Shown piece by piece: positions 1 through 6,939 of a DNA stretch of 14,087 nt. The stretch spans positions 1-14,087 of the forward strand of contig CALFJE010000044.1 of assembly GCA_937877545.1 (NCBI GenBank). The letters are read 5' to 3'. The first letter of the stretch is position 1. Each line of letters begins with the position of its first letter. The notes under the pieces were generated by a model, which made no database searches, was not told the origin of the DNA, and was given only the letters and a program-made list of their open reading frames with translations. The stretch is from an uncultured Selenomonadales bacterium (GTDB lineage Bacteria > Bacillota > Negativicutes > Selenomonadales > Selenomonadaceae). The position numbers and the translations under genes are program-made.

Positions 1-54
1 AGCAGGGGACTGAAAATCCCCGTGTCCGTGGTTCGATTCCGCGCTGAGGCACCA
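1..54 (+). tRNA. tRNA-Phe (GAA), 5' end outside the window
   Basis: The visible part starts in the D arm and runs through the anticodon arm, a 5-base variable loop, the T arm and an encoded CCA. The anticodon stem is GGGGA/TCCCC around loop CTGAAAA, giving anticodon GAA. The T loop is TTCGATT on a 5-bp stem. The 3' acceptor strand is CTGAGGC with discriminator A. Its partner strand lies left of the window. Confidence 0.93.
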
Positions 55-80
55 TTTCGATTTTAAGAGTAAATCTTTGC

Positions 81-156
81 GCCGACTTAGCTCAATTGGC
101 AGAGCAACTGATTTGTAATCAGTAGGTTGTAGGTTCAAGTCCTATAGTCGGCTCCA
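81..156 (+). tRNA. tRNA-Thr (TGT)
   Basis: Complete 76-nt tRNA. The acceptor GCCGACT pairs fully with AGTCGGC, and the anticodon stem ACTGA/TCAGT encloses loop TTTGTAA with anticodon TGT (reads ACA). The T arm and terminal CCA are encoded. It lies 26 nt after tRNA-Phe and 1 nt before tRNA-Gly, so the array is probably one transcript. Confidence 0.96.
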
Positions 157-157
157 T

Positions 158-231
<74 letters not shown>

Positions 232-234
232 CTC

Positions 235-320
235 GCCGGGGTGGCGGAACTGGCAGACGCACGGGACTTAAAATCCTGCGAGTGTAAAAGCTCGTACCGG
301 TTCGATTCCGGTCCTCGGCA
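235..320 (+). tRNA. tRNA-Leu (TAA)
   Basis: Class II tRNA of 86 nt without an encoded CCA. The acceptor GCCGGGG pairs with CCTCGGC (one G-T), and the discriminator A is followed by TGT instead of CCA. The anticodon loop CTTAAAA gives TAA. A long variable arm and the T loop TTCGATT are present. The next Leu gene starts 3 nt later. Confidence 0.95.
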
Positions 321-323
321 TGT

Positions 324-409
324 GCGGCAGTGGCGGAATGGCAGACGCGCCAGCTTCAGGCGCTGGTGGGGGCGACCCCGTGGAGGTTCAAGTCCTCTCT
401 GCCGCACCA
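324..409 (+). tRNA. tRNA-Leu (CAG)
   Basis: Class II tRNA with encoded CCA. The acceptor is GCGGCAG/CTGCCGC. The anticodon stem CCAGC/GCTGG encloses loop TTCAGGC with anticodon CAG. The variable arm (GGGG/CCCC-type stem) is long, as expected for Leu. Confidence 0.95.
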
Positions 410-425
410 ATTCAAAATTAAATAT

Positions 426-512
426 GCGGTCGTGGCGGAATAGGCAGACGCGCTGCTTTGAGGGGGCAGTCCTCATTCGGGGGTATGAGTTCAAGTCTCA
501 TCGACCGCACCA
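426..512 (+). tRNA. tRNA-Leu (GAG), copy 1
   Basis: Class II tRNA of 87 nt with encoded CCA. The acceptor is GCGGTCG/CGACCGC. The anticodon stem CTGCT/GGCAG (last pair T-G) encloses loop TTGAGGG with anticodon GAG. It is very similar to the next gene, from which it differs mostly by paired, structure-preserving changes. Confidence 0.95.
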
Positions 513-524
513 ACAACTTAAAAT

Positions 525-611
525 GCGGTTGTGGTGGAACTGGCAGACACGCTACTTTGAGGGGGTAGTGCTCGCAAGGGCGTATGAGTTCAAGTCTCGT
601 CAACCGCACCA
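525..611 (+). tRNA. tRNA-Leu (GAG), copy 2
   Basis: Class II tRNA of 87 nt with encoded CCA. The acceptor is GCGGTTG/CAACCGC. The anticodon stem CTACT/GGTAG encloses loop TTGAGGG with anticodon GAG. It lies 12 nt after copy 1, consistent with tandem duplication and later compensatory divergence. It is the last gene of the array; a terminator follows. Confidence 0.95.
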
Positions 612-621
612 TATCGAAAAC

Positions 622-655
622 TCAAGTGTCGTCGAAAGGCGGCACTTTTGCTTTG
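622..655 (+). terminator. Rho-independent terminator of the tRNA array
   Basis: AAGTGTCGTC (624-633) pairs with GGCGGCACTT (638-647) in a 10-bp stem with two G-T pairs, closed by the tetraloop GAAA. It is followed by TTTGCTTTG, a weak interrupted T tract. It begins 12 nt after the last tRNA. Confidence 0.75.
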
Positions 656-1530
656 CAAAAAAATATGTCCTCGTCGGTTGCGAAACGGCATCGAAATTAT
701 AGGCTCGCGGGACTTGCAAGCCATTCATGCGGCTTACGAAGTCCTAATCACCAATGACGCCTTCGACGATTCGCTGACCAAAATGCACGTCGCCTTTAAA
801 CGCGTGTTCGGGTCGGGCGAATTTTTTAATTTATGGCAGAATCTTTATCGGCTGTCGTTGAGAGGAATGAATCTCGGCGGAGGCGGCAACGTCTTCACGA
901 GCGGCGAATTCGCTATCTTGAATATCCTGCGCGATAATATCGGCGTCCGTAATGAGCCCGTCCTGTTCGACGTCGGTGCCAATGTCGGCAACTATATCGC
1001 CCTGCTCATGAACGTTTTCCCGAACGCGCAGATTCATTCGTTCGAGCCTGCCAAGGAGACGTTCGCCAATCTGCAAAAAAATACTGCGCCGCGCCTTACC
1101 CATTATGCGGGCGAGGTTCGGCTTAACAACTTCGGCTTGAGTGATTCGCCGTCGGAGGCTACGTTGCATTACGATCGCGAAAATTCCGGTTTGGCGAGCT
1201 TGTATGACCGTCAGCTTGATTATTTCGGCATAGACTATTCCAAGTCGGAAACCGTTCAGCTGTTCACGCCGGATAATTACTGCGCGGAAAATAATATTGA
1301 CCACATAGACTTCTTGAAAATGGACGTGGAGGGGCATGAAATTCGGCGGCTTTAATCTCGACTCGCGCACATACGTCAGAGACTTTTGGAACTTATTGAA
1401 CGCGAATTTCAAGATGTTTTACATGTTGACTGATTCGTTGCGGGAAATCCAAAATTATCAAGAGACGCTCGAAGTCTTCACGACGACGAATTTTTTCTTC
1501 CATAAACGTAACGTATCGGAGGGTATTTAA
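648..1530 (+). pseudogene. FkbM-family methyltransferase, broken by internal deletion and frameshift
   Basis: FkbM enzymes are SAM-dependent methyltransferases, often O-methylating glycans or small molecules. The first piece (648-1355) carries the SAM site FDVGANVGNY (around 967-996), the acidic loop SFEPAKETF and LKMDVEGHE near 1313-1340, then stops in the wrong frame. The family's C-terminal part, GGFNLDSRTYVRDFW and onward to FFFHKRN, continues in another frame at 1336-1530. The roughly 20-25 residues that normally join GHE to the FEFGG segment are missing, so a deletion of about 60-75 nt with frame change is inferred. The only nearby start is a TTG at 648, lying in the T tract of the tRNA terminator, so the 5' end may also be truncated. 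No promoter was seen. The family call is strong; the judgement that it is inactive is also strong. Confidence 0.85.
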
Positions 1531-1563
1531 TAAACATTGCTTCTTATATCCCGCGATACTGCA

Positions 1564-1598
1564 TAAAAAAATTGCCCCCGTCCACACGACAGGGGCTT
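1564..1598 (-). terminator. Terminator after ilvE, possibly bidirectional
   Basis: GCCCC (1574-1578) pairs with GGGGC (1592-1596), and GTC (1580-1582) with GAC (1588-1590), across one C-A mismatch, with a CACAC loop. Read on the minus strand it ends in AATTTTTTT, about 20 nt after the ilvE stop. The plus strand has only a weak T tract but could also end transcription through the FkbM remnant. Confidence 0.8.
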
Positions 1599-1617
1599 TC
1601 GTATTTTACGGCGGAGT

Positions 1618-2694
1618 TCAATATTCGCCCGCGACCTCGATAAAGCCAAATGTATCCTCGACTTCGCCGACGTGCAAGCCCTCAATGAAGTCGTACATCT
1701 TCTGCGCGAAGGCTCCAATCTTGCCGTCGCCGATAACGTAATCCTTGCCCTTGTAGCGCAAAACTCCGACGGGCGAAATTACCGCCGCCGTGCCGCTGCC
1801 AAAGACTTCCTCAAGCCGCCCGTCTTCGTGAGCCGCGATTATCTCGTCTATCGATATGCGACGCTCAACCACCGGCATTCCCCACGATTTGGCGATTTGA
1901 TTCACCGTGCGCCGCGTGATGCCGTCCAATATCGACGTCTGAATCTGCGGCGAAGGCGATACTATCTCGCCCGCGATTTTGAACAGGATATTCATTGAGC
2001 CGACTTCCTCGATATACTTGCGCTCCACGCCGTCGAGCCAAAGCACTTGGTCAAAGCCTATATCGTGTGCCACCAAGCCCGCATGTAAGCTCGCCGCATA
2101 ATTGGCAGGGGTCTTAGCCGCACCCAAGCCGCCGCGCACCGCTCGGACGTATTTGTCCTCAACCATAATTTTGACGGGCGCGAAACCGTGAGCATAGTAC
2201 GCCGCCACCGGCGACAGGATTATCATGAACTTGTACTTTTTGCTGACGCTGACGCCCAAAACCTCGTCGGTCGCGAACACAAACGGGCGTATGTACAGGC
2301 TTTGCCCCTTTTCCGTCGGTATCCAGTCCTTTTCGATGTCGATTAGCTTCAACAAGCCCGCGTGTATCACGTCGAACGGCAATTCGGGGATGTCAAGAAT
2401 CTGCGCGGAACGATTGAGGCGTTTAAGATGGTCGGTGGCGCGGAAGACGACAGCCTTGTTGCCCTGACGATAAGCCTTAAGCCCCTCGAATATCGCCTGC
2501 CCGTAATGGAGCGTCGCGTTGGCGGGGTCAATCGAAATCTTTTCGTGCGGAACAATCCTCGCGTCGTGCCAACCCTGCGCGGAGTCGTAGTCCATGACGA
2601 ACATATAATCGCTAAAGTGCGTGCCGAAGCCGATTTTGGAAACGTAGGGCTTAGCCTTGAGCGTCGCCGCCTCGACAAATTTAATCTCTGCCAT
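1618..2694 (-). CDS. ilvE: Branched-chain amino acid aminotransferase
   Basis: Cytosolic PLP enzyme of fold type IV. It transfers the amino group between glutamate and the 2-oxo acids of leucine, isoleucine and valine, the last step of their synthesis. Family marks in the 358-aa product: YGQAIFEGLKAYR near residue 65-76, the phosphate-contact region SLYIRPFVFATD, the PLP lysine in GAAKTPANYAASL (about Lys194), and YIEEVGSMNILF. Length fits the family. An ATG nine bases further upstream (2703) is possible, but AAAGGAG lies immediately before it. That motif is 9 nt from the ATG at 2694, which gives MAEIKF and is preferred. The gene has its own sigma-A promoter and terminator, so it is a single-gene unit. 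The leader is only about 25 nt, with no room for a T-box. Confidence 0.96.
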   Translation of the reverse strand: MAEIKFVEAATLKAKPYVSKIGFGTHFSDYMFVMDYDSAQGWHDARIVPHEKISIDPANATLHYGQAIFEGLKAYRQGNKAVVFRATDHLKRLNRSAQILDIPELPFDVIHAGLLKLIDIEKDWIPTEKGQSLYIRPFVFATDEVLGVSVSKKYKFMIILSPVAAYYAHGFAPVKIMVEDKYVRAVRGGLGAAKTPANYAASLHAGLVAHDIGFDQVLWLDGVERKYIEEVGSMNILFKIAGEIVSPSPQIQTSILDGITRRTVNQIAKSWGMPVVERRISIDEIIAAHEDGRLEEVFGSGTAAVISPVGVLRYKGKDYVIGDGKIGAFAQKMYDFIEGLHVGEVEDTFGFIEVAGEY

Positions 2695-2724
2695 TAAGGT
2701 CATCTCCTTTGGAATTTGGAAAGT

Positions 2725-2753
2725 ATTTTAGTTTCGACGCCCGCCGCTGTCAA
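2725..2753 (-). promoter_or_regulatory. Sigma-A-type promoter of ilvE
   Basis: On the minus strand, TTGACA (2753-2748) is followed after exactly 17 nt by TAAAAT (2730-2725). Predicted transcription start is near 2718, leaving a leader of about 25 nt with an AAAGGAG ribosome binding site. The T tract of the pyrC terminator sits directly upstream of the -35 box and could act like an AT-rich UP element (inference). Confidence 0.85.
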
Positions 2754-2785
2754 TAAAAAAATCCCCCGCAATCTGCGCGGAGGAC
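2754..2785 (-). terminator. Terminator after pyrC
   Basis: CCGC (2766-2769) pairs with GCGG (2777-2780), and TCC (2762-2764) with GGA (2782-2784), across one mismatch. On the minus strand the stem ends in a run of T (2761-2754). It starts 6 nt after the pyrC stop and abuts the ilvE -35 box. Confidence 0.8.
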
Positions 2786-2790
2786 TTTTT

Positions 2791-4122
2791 TTACCGCTGA
2801 TTGAGCTTCATTAAGTTGCCGCCGACAATCGTCGCCACAGCCCGTCCCTTCAGCTCGCGCCCGATAAACGGCGAATGGCTCCCTTTGGTGTAGAAATTCT
2901 TGGCGTCAACCGTCCACACGAGGTCGGGGTCGATAATCGTAATGTCGGCGGGCGCGTCTATCGATAACGTACCGGCGTCCAGCCCGAAAATCCGCGCAGG
3001 TTCCGCCGTCATCTTGGAGATAAGCGTCTTCAAGTCAATCTTGCCCTTATGATAAAGCTCCGTGAACAAAACGCCGACGCTCGTCTCCAAACCTGGGAAA
3101 CCGCTCGGCGCGTAGATGTATTCGCGATCCTTTTCTTCGGGTGCGTGCGGTGAGTGGTCGGTTACTATCATGTCAATCGTACCGTCAAGCAAGCCCGCCA
3201 ACAGAGCGTCGCAATCGGCTTTCGTGCGGAGCGGCGGGTTAATCTTCGTCGAGGCGTCGGTCGGATTAACCAAATCCTCCGTCATGGTCAAATGCTGAGG
3301 CGTAACCTCCGCCGTAATTTTAATGCCAAGCTCCTTAGCGTAGCGCACAATATCAACCGAACGCGCCGAGCTGATATGCGCAATGTGCACGCGCCCGCCC
3401 GTGTACTCGGCAAGCAAAGCGTCACGCGAAACCGCAATGTCCTCCGCGACCGTCGGGCGTCCCTTCAAGCCCAAAAGCGCACTGCGTTTGCCCTCGTTCA
3501 TGACGCCGCCCTCAACCAGAGTAGTTTCCTCCTCATGGCAGATGATAACTTTGCCGGTGTCGTGCAGATAATCCAGTGCGTTGAGAAAAATTTTGGCGTT
3601 GTCGTCAAAGTGCCCGTCGTCAGAAAAGGCAACCGCGCCCGCGTCAATCATGTCGCGCAACTCGGCAAGCTCCTGCCCTTTTTGCCCTTTGGTGACCGCG
3701 CCGATAATCTTGACGTTGACGATACCGACCTCCTCGGCACGGTGAATCATGGCGCGAACCAAAGCCGCATTGTCGACTACGGGCGAAGTGTTCGGCATCG
3801 TCGCGACCGTGGTGAAGCCGCCCGCTGCCGCCGCTTTGGAGCCGCTGATAAAGTCTTCCTTAGCCTCTTGCCCCGGCTCGCGCAGGTGCACATGCATATC
3901 GATTAAGCCCGGCACAACCAGCTTGCCCGCCGCGTTGTACTCGTATTGCGCCGAAAAACTTATATTCGGTCTGACCGCCGCTATCCGCCCGTCAACTATC
4001 AGCACGTCCGCTATATCGTCAAAGTCGTTGGCAGGGTCGACGACGCGCCCGCCGCGAATCAGCATTACCTCCGAAATGTTTGACTCCATGCGCCGACGGA
4101 TTTGCCACGTTTGATTGTTCAT
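2791..4122 (-). CDS. pyrC: Dihydroorotase (class I type)
   Basis: Zinc amidohydrolase that interconverts carbamoyl-aspartate and dihydroorotate, the third step of pyrimidine synthesis, directly after PyrB. In the 443-aa product the metal ligands fit the family: DMHVHLREPG (His77, His79), the FSDDG segment (Asp168/169), ICHEEE (His196), HIAHIS (His246/249) and TDHSPHAPEEK (Asp322). The start at 4122 overlaps the pyrB stop as ATGA and has GGAGG 6 nt upstream. This gives an N-terminal extension of about 19 residues. An internal ATG at 4065 (MLIRGGRVVDP) would give the usual family N-terminus and 424 aa, but its GGAGG is only 2 nt away. The coupled start is preferred. It is the last gene of the lepB-eamA-pyrB-pyrC operon. 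Confidence 0.96.
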   Translation of the reverse strand: MNNQTWQIRRRMESNISEVMLIRGGRVVDPANDFDDIADVLIVDGRIAAVRPNISFSAQYEYNAAGKLVVPGLIDMHVHLREPGQEAKEDFISGSKAAAAGGFTTVATMPNTSPVVDNAALVRAMIHRAEEVGIVNVKIIGAVTKGQKGQELAELRDMIDAGAVAFSDDGHFDDNAKIFLNALDYLHDTGKVIICHEEETTLVEGGVMNEGKRSALLGLKGRPTVAEDIAVSRDALLAEYTGGRVHIAHISSARSVDIVRYAKELGIKITAEVTPQHLTMTEDLVNPTDASTKINPPLRTKADCDALLAGLLDGTIDMIVTDHSPHAPEEKDREYIYAPSGFPGLETSVGVLFTELYHKGKIDLKTLISKMTAEPARIFGLDAGTLSIDAPADITIIDPDLVWTVDAKNFYTKGSHSPFIGRELKGRAVATIVGGNLMKLNQR

Positions 4123-5045
4123 TTCGTCCCTCCGTTCAATGTCAAGTCAAGCAACGCCATGCGAACCGCCACGCCGTTTTGAACTTGCTCCTGTATCGCC
4201 GAGCGTGCGCAATACGTGACCTCCGAGGAAATTTCCAAGCCTTTATTCTGCGGTCCGGGGTGCAGGATTAACACGTCGTCGTTAGCCAACCTTAAGCGTT
4301 CCTCGTTTATGCCGAACACACGCGCATATTCCCGCGTCGATGGAAAAAGCCCCGCCTGTTGCCGCTCAAGTTGGATTCGCAGGACGTTTATAACGTCGGC
4401 ATGTCTTATCGCCTCGTCAACGTCCTCATGAACCGTCACGCCCTCGAACTCAAAGAATCGCGGCAGGAGCGTCCTCGGTCCGGCAAGGTGAACTTCCATT
4501 CCCATTTTGGTCATGGCGTACACGTCGGAACGCGCAACGCGGCTGTGCAACACGTCACCGATTATCGCGACCTTCAGCTCGGCGAGGCGTCCCTTATGTT
4601 GCTCAATCGTGAACAGGTCCAGTATCGCTTGCGAGGGGTGCGCGTGTGCTCCGTCGCCGGCGTTGATTATCACGGGCTTGACGACTTGCGTCGCGTAATC
4701 CGCCGCGCCCTCCGCCTTGTGACGCATTACTATCGCGTCGACGCCCATCGCCTCAATCGTGCGGAGCGTATCGCGCAGGCTTTCACCCTTGACGATTGAA
4801 CTGGTGCCGCCGGTTATGCTTACCACGTCCGCGCCCAGATATTTGCCCGCCAGCTCAAACGACGTGCGCGTCCGCGTAGACGGCTCGAAGAAAAGATTCA
4901 CTATCGCCTTGCCGCGCAGATTGGGCAACTTCTTATCGCCGCCGCGTATGATCTGCTTCATCTTGCGAGCCGCACTCAGGACGGCGCGAATTTCCTCCGC
5001 CGTAAAATTTTCCATTGCCGTAACGCTTTTGCCCAACAAATTCAC
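4119..5045 (-). CDS. pyrB: Aspartate carbamoyltransferase catalytic subunit
   Basis: Condenses carbamoyl phosphate with aspartate, the committed step of pyrimidine synthesis, in the cytosol. The 308-aa product has the carbamoyl-phosphate loop FFEPSTRTRTSFE (Ser56-Thr-Arg), GDGAHAHPSQAILDL (His136-Pro-Ser-Gln) and the aspartate-site region LHPGPQNKGLEI near the C-terminus. Length is typical. The GTG start at 5045 follows the eamA stop by 9 nt and has a GGGGGG tract only 2 nt away. A TTG at 5039 would have that tract at 8 nt, so initiation is uncertain by two codons. No regulatory subunit gene (pyrI) follows; pyrC follows with a 4-nt overlap. No PyrR-type attenuator fits in the 9-nt gap, so any pyrimidine control must act upstream of lepB or by another route. 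Confidence 0.96.
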   Translation of the reverse strand: MNLLGKSVTAMENFTAEEIRAVLSAARKMKQIIRGGDKKLPNLRGKAIVNLFFEPSTRTRTSFELAGKYLGADVVSITGGTSSIVKGESLRDTLRTIEAMGVDAIVMRHKAEGAADYATQVVKPVIINAGDGAHAHPSQAILDLFTIEQHKGRLAELKVAIIGDVLHSRVARSDVYAMTKMGMEVHLAGPRTLLPRFFEFEGVTVHEDVDEAIRHADVINVLRIQLERQQAGLFPSTREYARVFGINEERLRLANDDVLILHPGPQNKGLEISSEVTYCARSAIQEQVQNGVAVRMALLDLTLNGGTK

Positions 5046-5054
5046 AACCCCCCG

Positions 5055-5909
5055 TCACTTATTGATTAGAATGCCGCCGATAATCAGCATGAGCGCGGGA
5101 ATCACGGCGGGCGACAGTTCCTCGCCGAACGCGAACGTCGAGATGAATATCGCCAATATCGGCACCAGATACGCCAGGTTAGCCGTCCGCGCCGTGTTCG
5201 ACGTTTTCTCCAATGCCAATGCCCACGTCAAGTAGGCGACCGCGTTTATCAGGATGCCCAGCCACAGCAGCCCGGAGATTTGCCACGCGCCGGGCAACAG
5301 CCACGCCTCAAAAAAATAGCCCGAAGCCGCCGCGCAGATTGCCGTCGTCGCCCAGATTATCATCATCGTTAATTTTTGGTCGAGCCGCCGCCGTTTGTTC
5401 AGCACCGAAAATAAGCCGTAACACGCCGCCGCAACCACGCAACTCAACGCGCCCAAAATTTTATCCGCCGATAAAGTATCCTCAATTCCGCCGAACATTA
5501 CAAGCACAATCCCGACGAACGACATCCCGACCGCCAAAAGTTTCCGCGCAGTAAGCGGCTCGCCGAGAATCGGGCAGGAAAATAAAATTATCATGAGCGG
5601 CCACAGATAATTTAGTATGCACGCCTCCTGCGAAGTCATTCGCGCCAAACCGTAGTATAAAAACGCCGAATACAGGAACAGCCCCAAAAAGCCCAGCCCC
5701 GCCATTGTCAGGACGACCTGCGCGGGCATGACGGCGAAATTTTTCAACGCGCCCGTCCGCCAATTCAACGCCAGTAAAAATAAAAACGCGAACAGACTGC
5801 TAAGAGCCAACGTCTCGAAGGCGGGCAGGGCGTTCAATAAATCTTTGGTAAGGGCGGGCATTGCTCCCCATAAAATTATCGTGACCGCCGCATAAAAGTT
5901 ACTGTTCAC
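5055..5909 (-). CDS. EamA-domain (drug/metabolite transporter superfamily) membrane protein
   Basis: A 284-aa, very hydrophobic protein with about ten predicted membrane helices in two repeated halves, the architecture of EamA/RhaT-type DMT exporters. The first half includes LWGAMPALTKDLL near the N-terminus and LNYLWPLMIILFSCPILGEPLT. The second half begins near residue 148 and ends in YLVPILAIFISTFAFGEELS, the usual position of the conserved P...GE segment. The C-terminus is GGILINK. The substrate cannot be inferred. The GTG start overlaps the lepB stop as GTGA and has no clear ribosome binding site, which suggests translational coupling. It sits between lepB and pyrB with no functional link evident. 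Confidence 0.9.
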   Translation of the reverse strand: MNSNFYAAVTIILWGAMPALTKDLLNALPAFETLALSSLFAFLFLLALNWRTGALKNFAVMPAQVVLTMAGLGFLGLFLYSAFLYYGLARMTSQEACILNYLWPLMIILFSCPILGEPLTARKLLAVGMSFVGIVLVMFGGIEDTLSADKILGALSCVVAAACYGLFSVLNKRRRLDQKLTMMIIWATTAICAAASGYFFEAWLLPGAWQISGLLWLGILINAVAYLTWALALEKTSNTARTANLAYLVPILAIFISTFAFGEELSPAVIPALMLIIGGILINK

Positions 5910-6430
5910 GGCAACGCGGCAATGTAGTCAACGGGCCAGAAAATCAGCGCGGCTTTGCCCTTGACCAAATCCAACGGCACGAAGCCCACGTCGGGGAAAC
6001 GCGAATCCAAAGAATTGCGCCGATTGTCACCGCAGACAAAAAGCGTCCCTTCGGGCACAGTCGCTTTGGGGTATTCGGTGCGCGTCTTTTCGGAGATGTA
6101 ATCTTCATTGACAAGCGCGTCGTTCACGTAAACCCGCCCGTCTTTAATCTCAATGGTGTCGCCGCCGACGGCTATCACGCGCTTGATAAAATCGCGGCTG
6201 TGGTCACGCGGATAGCGGAAGATTATAACCTCGCCCTTGAGCGGGTCGCGCCAATGGTAAATGAATTTGTTCACAACAAGCCGCTCGCCGTCCTGCAGAG
6301 TCGGTTGCATACTCGGTCCGTCCACGACGTAAAGCTCCACGATGAAGTACCGAATCAGCAACGCCACCACTACCGCCGACGTGATTGATATTATCCAACT
6401 TCTTACCTCGTGACTGATGATTGAACTCAT
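5906..6430 (-). CDS. lepB: Signal peptidase I
   Basis: Membrane-anchored serine protease that cleaves signal peptides from exported proteins on the outer face of the membrane. The 174-aa protein has one N-terminal membrane segment (about residues 12-36). It then has the catalytic box GPSMQPTL with nucleophile Ser40, the general-base lysine in DFIKRVIAVGGD (Lys83), and the late box CGDNRRNSLDSR. The short form with one anchor is usual in Gram-positive-type bacteria. The ATG at 6430 has GAGGAG 8 nt upstream. It is the first gene of an operon with eamA, pyrB and pyrC. The upstream 85 nt (6431-6515) should hold the operon promoter. It contains TTGACG and TAAAAT, but their 12-nt spacing is wrong, so I do not call a promoter. 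Confidence 0.96.
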   Translation of the reverse strand: MSSIISHEVRSWIISITSAVVVALLIRYFIVELYVVDGPSMQPTLQDGERLVVNKFIYHWRDPLKGEVIIFRYPRDHSRDFIKRVIAVGGDTIEIKDGRVYVNDALVNEDYISEKTRTEYPKATVPEGTLFVCGDNRRNSLDSRFPDVGFVPLDLVKGKAALIFWPVDYIAALP

Positions 6431-6515
6431 ATAAAATTCTCCTCGCGATTTTTCTGTTGATAAGTTTGAAATTTTATTCTGCCCGTGCCGTCAATTTCCT
6501 GCCGAAAATGCCGAT

Positions 6516-6545
6516 AAAAAAAGCACGCCCCGTTTCAGCCGTGCT
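6516..6545 (-). terminator. Terminator at the end of the degraded operon
   Basis: On the minus strand AGCACG (6545-6540) pairs with CGTGCT (6527-6522) around a 12-nt loop, followed by a run of seven T (6522-6516). The hairpin overlaps the last codons of the final remnant gene, whose TGA stop (6537-6535) lies in the loop. It separates that operon from lepB. Confidence 0.8.
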
Positions 6546-6866
6546 CGCCCGTTTGCTCCTCTATGTAGTCTCGCAAATCCTCCGCAGAAATTTTATCCTT
6601 AGCCTCGGCGGGCGTCGCTGTCAATTCGCGGGCACGTCGACTGCGGTAACCTGCGCGGAGTCTTTCAATCGTTCAAGCGTCGACAATTCGTCGGCACTGC
6701 AGATAAAGCAAATTTCCAACTCGTCAGCCGCCGTCTCCGCAGCGAACCACGACCAATAATCCGCAAAATTCTCCGCAGGATAAAATTCATCGCCGTGCGG
6801 CTTTACTCTTAAACATTTCAATCGCCCGCTCGATCTCGAATTTAAGCCGCTCAATTTTCGCCTCAT
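6535..6866 (-). pseudogene. Remnant of a small acidic protein gene, two frames
   Basis: Unrecognised family. One frame (from about 6821 to 6621) reads PHGDEFYPAENFADYWSWF, then AADELEICFICSADEL, and ends DVPAN at a TGA. Another frame continues TPAEAKDKISAEDLRDYIEE to a stop at 6535. Both pieces have protein-like composition and the second is amphipathic, so a one-base loss near 6622 in a single gene is likely. The alternative is a separate short ORF starting at the TTG that overlaps the TGA as TTGA. The ATG at 6866 is probably not the true start, because the first 20 or so residues are the shadow of the 46-aa ORF. A TTG at 6821 is possible. It may instead be the continuation of the 46-aa ORF after loss of a GA dinucleotide near 6806-6810. 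Function unknown. Confidence 0.55.
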
Positions 6867-6927
6867 AAGTCAGCGTGTCCGCTATTATCGAATCCAAAAT
6901 CTCTTTGGTGTCAAATTTTTTGTTCAT
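6787..6927 (-). CDS. Small helical hypothetical protein, 46 aa (possibly the 5' part of a broken gene)
   Basis: Short ORF starting MNKKFDTKEILDSIIADTL, then EAKIERLKFEIERAIEMFK, ending SKAARR. The ATG at 6927 has a near-ideal GGAGG 5 nt upstream and lies 12 nt after the stop of the HerA-like remnant, so a ribosome would start here. The sequence is charged, with heptad-like hydrophobic spacing, and predicts as one helix or a short coiled coil. It is intact as it stands. However, if one GA unit were restored near 6806-6810 it would read on in frame into the next remnant (VKPHGDEFYP), giving a protein of about 130 aa. I slightly favour that single broken gene. Function unknown. Confidence 0.6.
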   Translation of the reverse strand: MNKKFDTKEILDSIIADTLTYEAKIERLKFEIERAIEMFKSKAARR

Positions 6928-6939
6928 GAAAGCCTCCGC

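Noticed and set aside
831..1412. 193-aa minus-strand ORF
   Set aside because: Antisense shadow of the FkbM methyltransferase remnant, whose motifs are clear on the plus strand.
3154..3906. 250-aa plus-strand ORF
   Set aside because: Antisense shadow inside pyrC, which has all its metal-site motifs on the minus strand.
6431..6515. Promoter of the lepB operon from TTGACG and TAAAAT
   Set aside because: The spacing is 12 nt, too short for a sigma-A promoter; no better pair was found.
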